Shown: in pieces, positions 4,963-6,425 of the stretch
Numbering within the stretch: the first letter of the stretch is position 1
How the letters are laid out: every line of letters starts with the position of its first letter
Origin: Verrucomicrobia bacterium UBA6015
GTDB lineage: Bacteria; Verrucomicrobiota; Kiritimatiellia; UBA8416
NCBI GenBank assembly: GCA_002428045.1
Contig: DIZZ01000278.1
Coordinates: forward strand, 1 to 6,425
DNA: 6,425 nt
Direction of reading: 5' to 3'
The notes under the pieces: generated by a model
The model's input: only the letters and a program-made list of their open reading frames with translations
Databases searched by the model: none
Told to the model about the DNA's origin: nothing
Made by a program: the position numbers and the translations under genes

Positions 4963-6425
4963 GTGAAGTTGTGGACTAATATATCGTTGCGATGGAAGAT
5001 GGTTTACCTAGGAATGATGGGAACCCTGATGTTGGCGGTGTCCGTTCCGGTCGTCCAGATCATAGTGGCCAAGCGGGTGGCGTTACAGGTTGCTGGCACG
5101 GTTACCGATGCCACCCGGCAGGGCATAAAGACGAGTCTGGAACAAAAGACGGATGTCGCCTATGCCCTGATCAGGCATTTCCATGCAAAAGCCGGTGAAC
5201 TCGGGACGGACAATGCGAAGAAGGCGGCCATCGAGGCCGTCAAGGCGTTGCGATTCGGGGTGGGTGGGGTGGATTATTTCTGGATCCATACGTATGATCC
5301 CGCCACGGTGGAACGTCCGGTGATGGTCATGCATCCGACGATTCCCAGCCTGGATGGCACGGAATTGCTGACCTTCATCGACAAACAGCGTTTCCCCACG
5401 CTGGTCGTCAATGCGGTTTCCCACGCCAGTCGGTCGCCCGAGGTTGCCGATATCAAGGAAACCAATCTGTTTGTCGATATGAATCGCGTTATTCGCAGCA
5501 ATAATGGCTCGGGATTCGTCGGCTATTATTGGAGCAAACCAGGGCAATCCTCGGATACGGCCTACTCCAAGATCTCGTATGTTAAGCGGTTTGAGCCTTG
5601 GGGGTGGGTGGTTGGCACGGGTGCCTACGACGACGAGATATACCTGGTGGCGAAGGAGGGAGCCAAAAGCATCACGGATGCCATTCGTCGTTCGAGCCTG
5701 GTTCTGGCGGTTGCCGCCTTGGTCATCATGCTGTTTGCGTTGCTTATATCGCTATCCGTATCGTCCGGGATAATCCAGCCTGTGCTGGCGATGATGAGTT
5801 TGCTGACGGCGGCCACGGAACGTTCGCGCAGGGGAACGGACGCGGTCAAGACCATGGCAGAGGGCGACTTCTCGCAGGACCTGCTGAGTGACCAGGCGAG
5901 TGACGTGTCGGTATTGGGCCTCGACCGGGGCGATGAGATTGGCCAGTGTGTTCGTTTGGTTGTGGAAGCACAGTCGCAGCAGAATACCCTGATCGGACAT
6001 CTCACAACGATGTGTGACAAGATCGGAAGTACACTCGTCCAGACCCGTACGGCGGTGGACGAGGTCGGCAGCGGCACGACGCAGATTGCGGATGCCTCGC
6101 AGAGCCTGAGCCAGGGGGCGACGGAGTCGGCGGCGAGTCTGGAGCAGATCAGCGCCTCGGCCACGCAGATCGGCCAGCAGGCCCGGCAGAATGCCGAAAC
6201 GGCCACGCAGGCCAATCAACTGGCGCATATGACCAAGGCGGCGGCCGAAACCGGGGCACAGCGCATGGAGGCGCTGAACCACTCGATGGTGGCCATTACC
6301 GAATCCAGCGGGCAGATCGCCAAGATTATCAAGGCGATTGATGACATCGCTTTCCAGACGAACATCCTAGCCTTGAATGCCGCCGTGGAAGCGGCGCGCG
6401 CAGGTCGGCATGGCAAGGGGTTTGC
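4963..6425 (+). CDS. Methyl-accepting chemotaxis protein with single-Cache periplasmic sensor (3' end outside window)
   Basis: The frame is open from GTG 4963 to the right edge (487 complete codons), with no stop reached. Residue layout: basic N-terminus, membrane helix about 13-35, periplasmic domain about 40-235, membrane helix about 246-268, HAMP-like region about 269-335 with EGDF and DEIG signatures, then MCP signalling coiled coil. The coiled coil includes a methylation-type stretch (QGATESAASLEQIS) and the start of the hairpin tip from residue 459. The periplasmic part fits the Cache_2/sCache_2 family: DYFWIHTYD at 104-112, MVMHPTIPSLDG at 121-132, GFVGYYWSKPG at 184-194 and WGWVVGTGAYDDEI at 213-226. 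Members bind small molecules, often carboxylates; the ligand here is unknown. About 20-25 residues between the LDG motif and NLFVDMNRV (near 168) look longer than usual. The HAMP region is also stretched. The protein is a close paralogue of the receptor at the left edge; whether it also ends in hemerythrin cannot be seen. Confidence 0.93.
   Translation, partial: MKLWTNISLRWKMVYLGMMGTLMLAVSVPVVQIIVAKRVALQVAGTVTDATRQGIKTSLEQKTDVAYALIRHFHAKAGELGTDNAKKAAIEAVKALRFGVGGVDYFWIHTYDPATVERPVMVMHPTIPSLDGTELLTFIDKQRFPTLVVNAVSHASRSPEVADIKETNLFVDMNRVIRSNNGSGFVGYYWSKPGQSSDTAYSKISYVKRFEPWGWVVGTGAYDDEIYLVAKEGAKSITDAIRRSSLVLAVAALVIMLFALLISLSVSSGIIQPVLAMMSLLTAATERSRRGTDAVKTMAEGDFSQDLLSDQASDVSVLGLDRGDEIGQCVRLVVEAQSQQNTLIGHLTTMCDKIGSTLVQTRTAVDEVGSGTTQIADASQSLSQGATESAASLEQISASATQIGQQARQNAETATQANQLAHMTKAAAETGAQRMEALNHSMVAITESSGQIAKIIKAIDDIAFQTNILALNAAVEAARAGRHGKGF
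6169..6425 (+). repeat. Right copy of duplicated MCP signalling-domain sequence
   Basis: Direct-repeat partner of 1-257, about 82% identical by hand count, cut off by the window end. Together the copies bracket the reverse-oriented kinase gene, a geometry in which recombination between the copies would delete the kinase and fuse the two receptors. Confidence 0.85.

Noticed and set aside
5625..6282. Minus-strand open frames opposite the second MCP
   Set aside because: They mirror the MCP coding frame, which has clear Cache and signalling motifs; their Arg/Ser/Cys-rich translations resemble no protein.

Overview
The window looks like bacterial chromosome from a motile, chemotactic Gram-negative organism of moderately high GC content. 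It carries three large signal-transduction genes and almost nothing else. The families (Cache-type chemoreceptor, chemoreceptor-hemerythrin fusion, PAS/GAF hybrid histidine kinase) are common in environmental, often anaerobic or microaerophilic bacteria such as Desulfobacterota and the PVC group. The sequence alone does not fix the phylum, and any assignment is a guess.

Layout: (1) 1-1161, plus strand: the 3' part of a methyl-accepting chemotaxis protein (MCP) whose signalling domain is joined to a C-terminal hemerythrin (di-iron, oxygen-binding) domain. The linker is built from two arrays of 7-nt repeats. (2) 1106-4606, minus strand: a very large soluble hybrid histidine kinase (about 1166 aa) with the order PAS-PAS-PAS-GAF-PAS-HisKA-HATPase-receiver. 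Its 3' end overlaps the MCP-hemerythrin gene tail-to-tail by 56 bp. (3) 4607-4962: a 356-bp divergent intergenic region holding a small palindrome near the kinase start and a long imperfect stem-loop upstream of the next gene. (4) 4963-6425, plus strand: the 5' part of a second MCP with two membrane segments, a periplasmic single-Cache sensor, a HAMP-like region and the start of the signalling domain. It runs off the right edge.

The two MCPs are paralogues. Their overlapping signalling-domain segments (1-257 and 6169-6425) differ at about 47 of 257 bases but only about 10 of 85 residues. The kinase therefore sits, in reverse orientation, between duplicated receptor genes. No cheA, cheW, cheR, cheB or separate response-regulator gene is visible. 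The MCPs would have to signal through a chemotaxis core encoded elsewhere, and the kinase through its own receiver and an unlinked partner. A reasonable reading is a local sensory cluster: one receptor likely tuned to oxygen or redox through hemerythrin, one tuned to a periplasmic small molecule, and a cytoplasmic multi-input kinase.

The most interesting observation is that the 7-nt repeat arrays lie exactly between the MCP and hemerythrin domains. Gain or loss of one unit would shift the reading frame, and both alternative frames meet a stop codon (773-775 or 777-779) right at the start of the hemerythrin domain. This has the architecture of a possible phase-variable switch between an MCP with and without its oxygen-binding module. 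The hemerythrin domain also has Gln where one of the five His iron ligands is expected.
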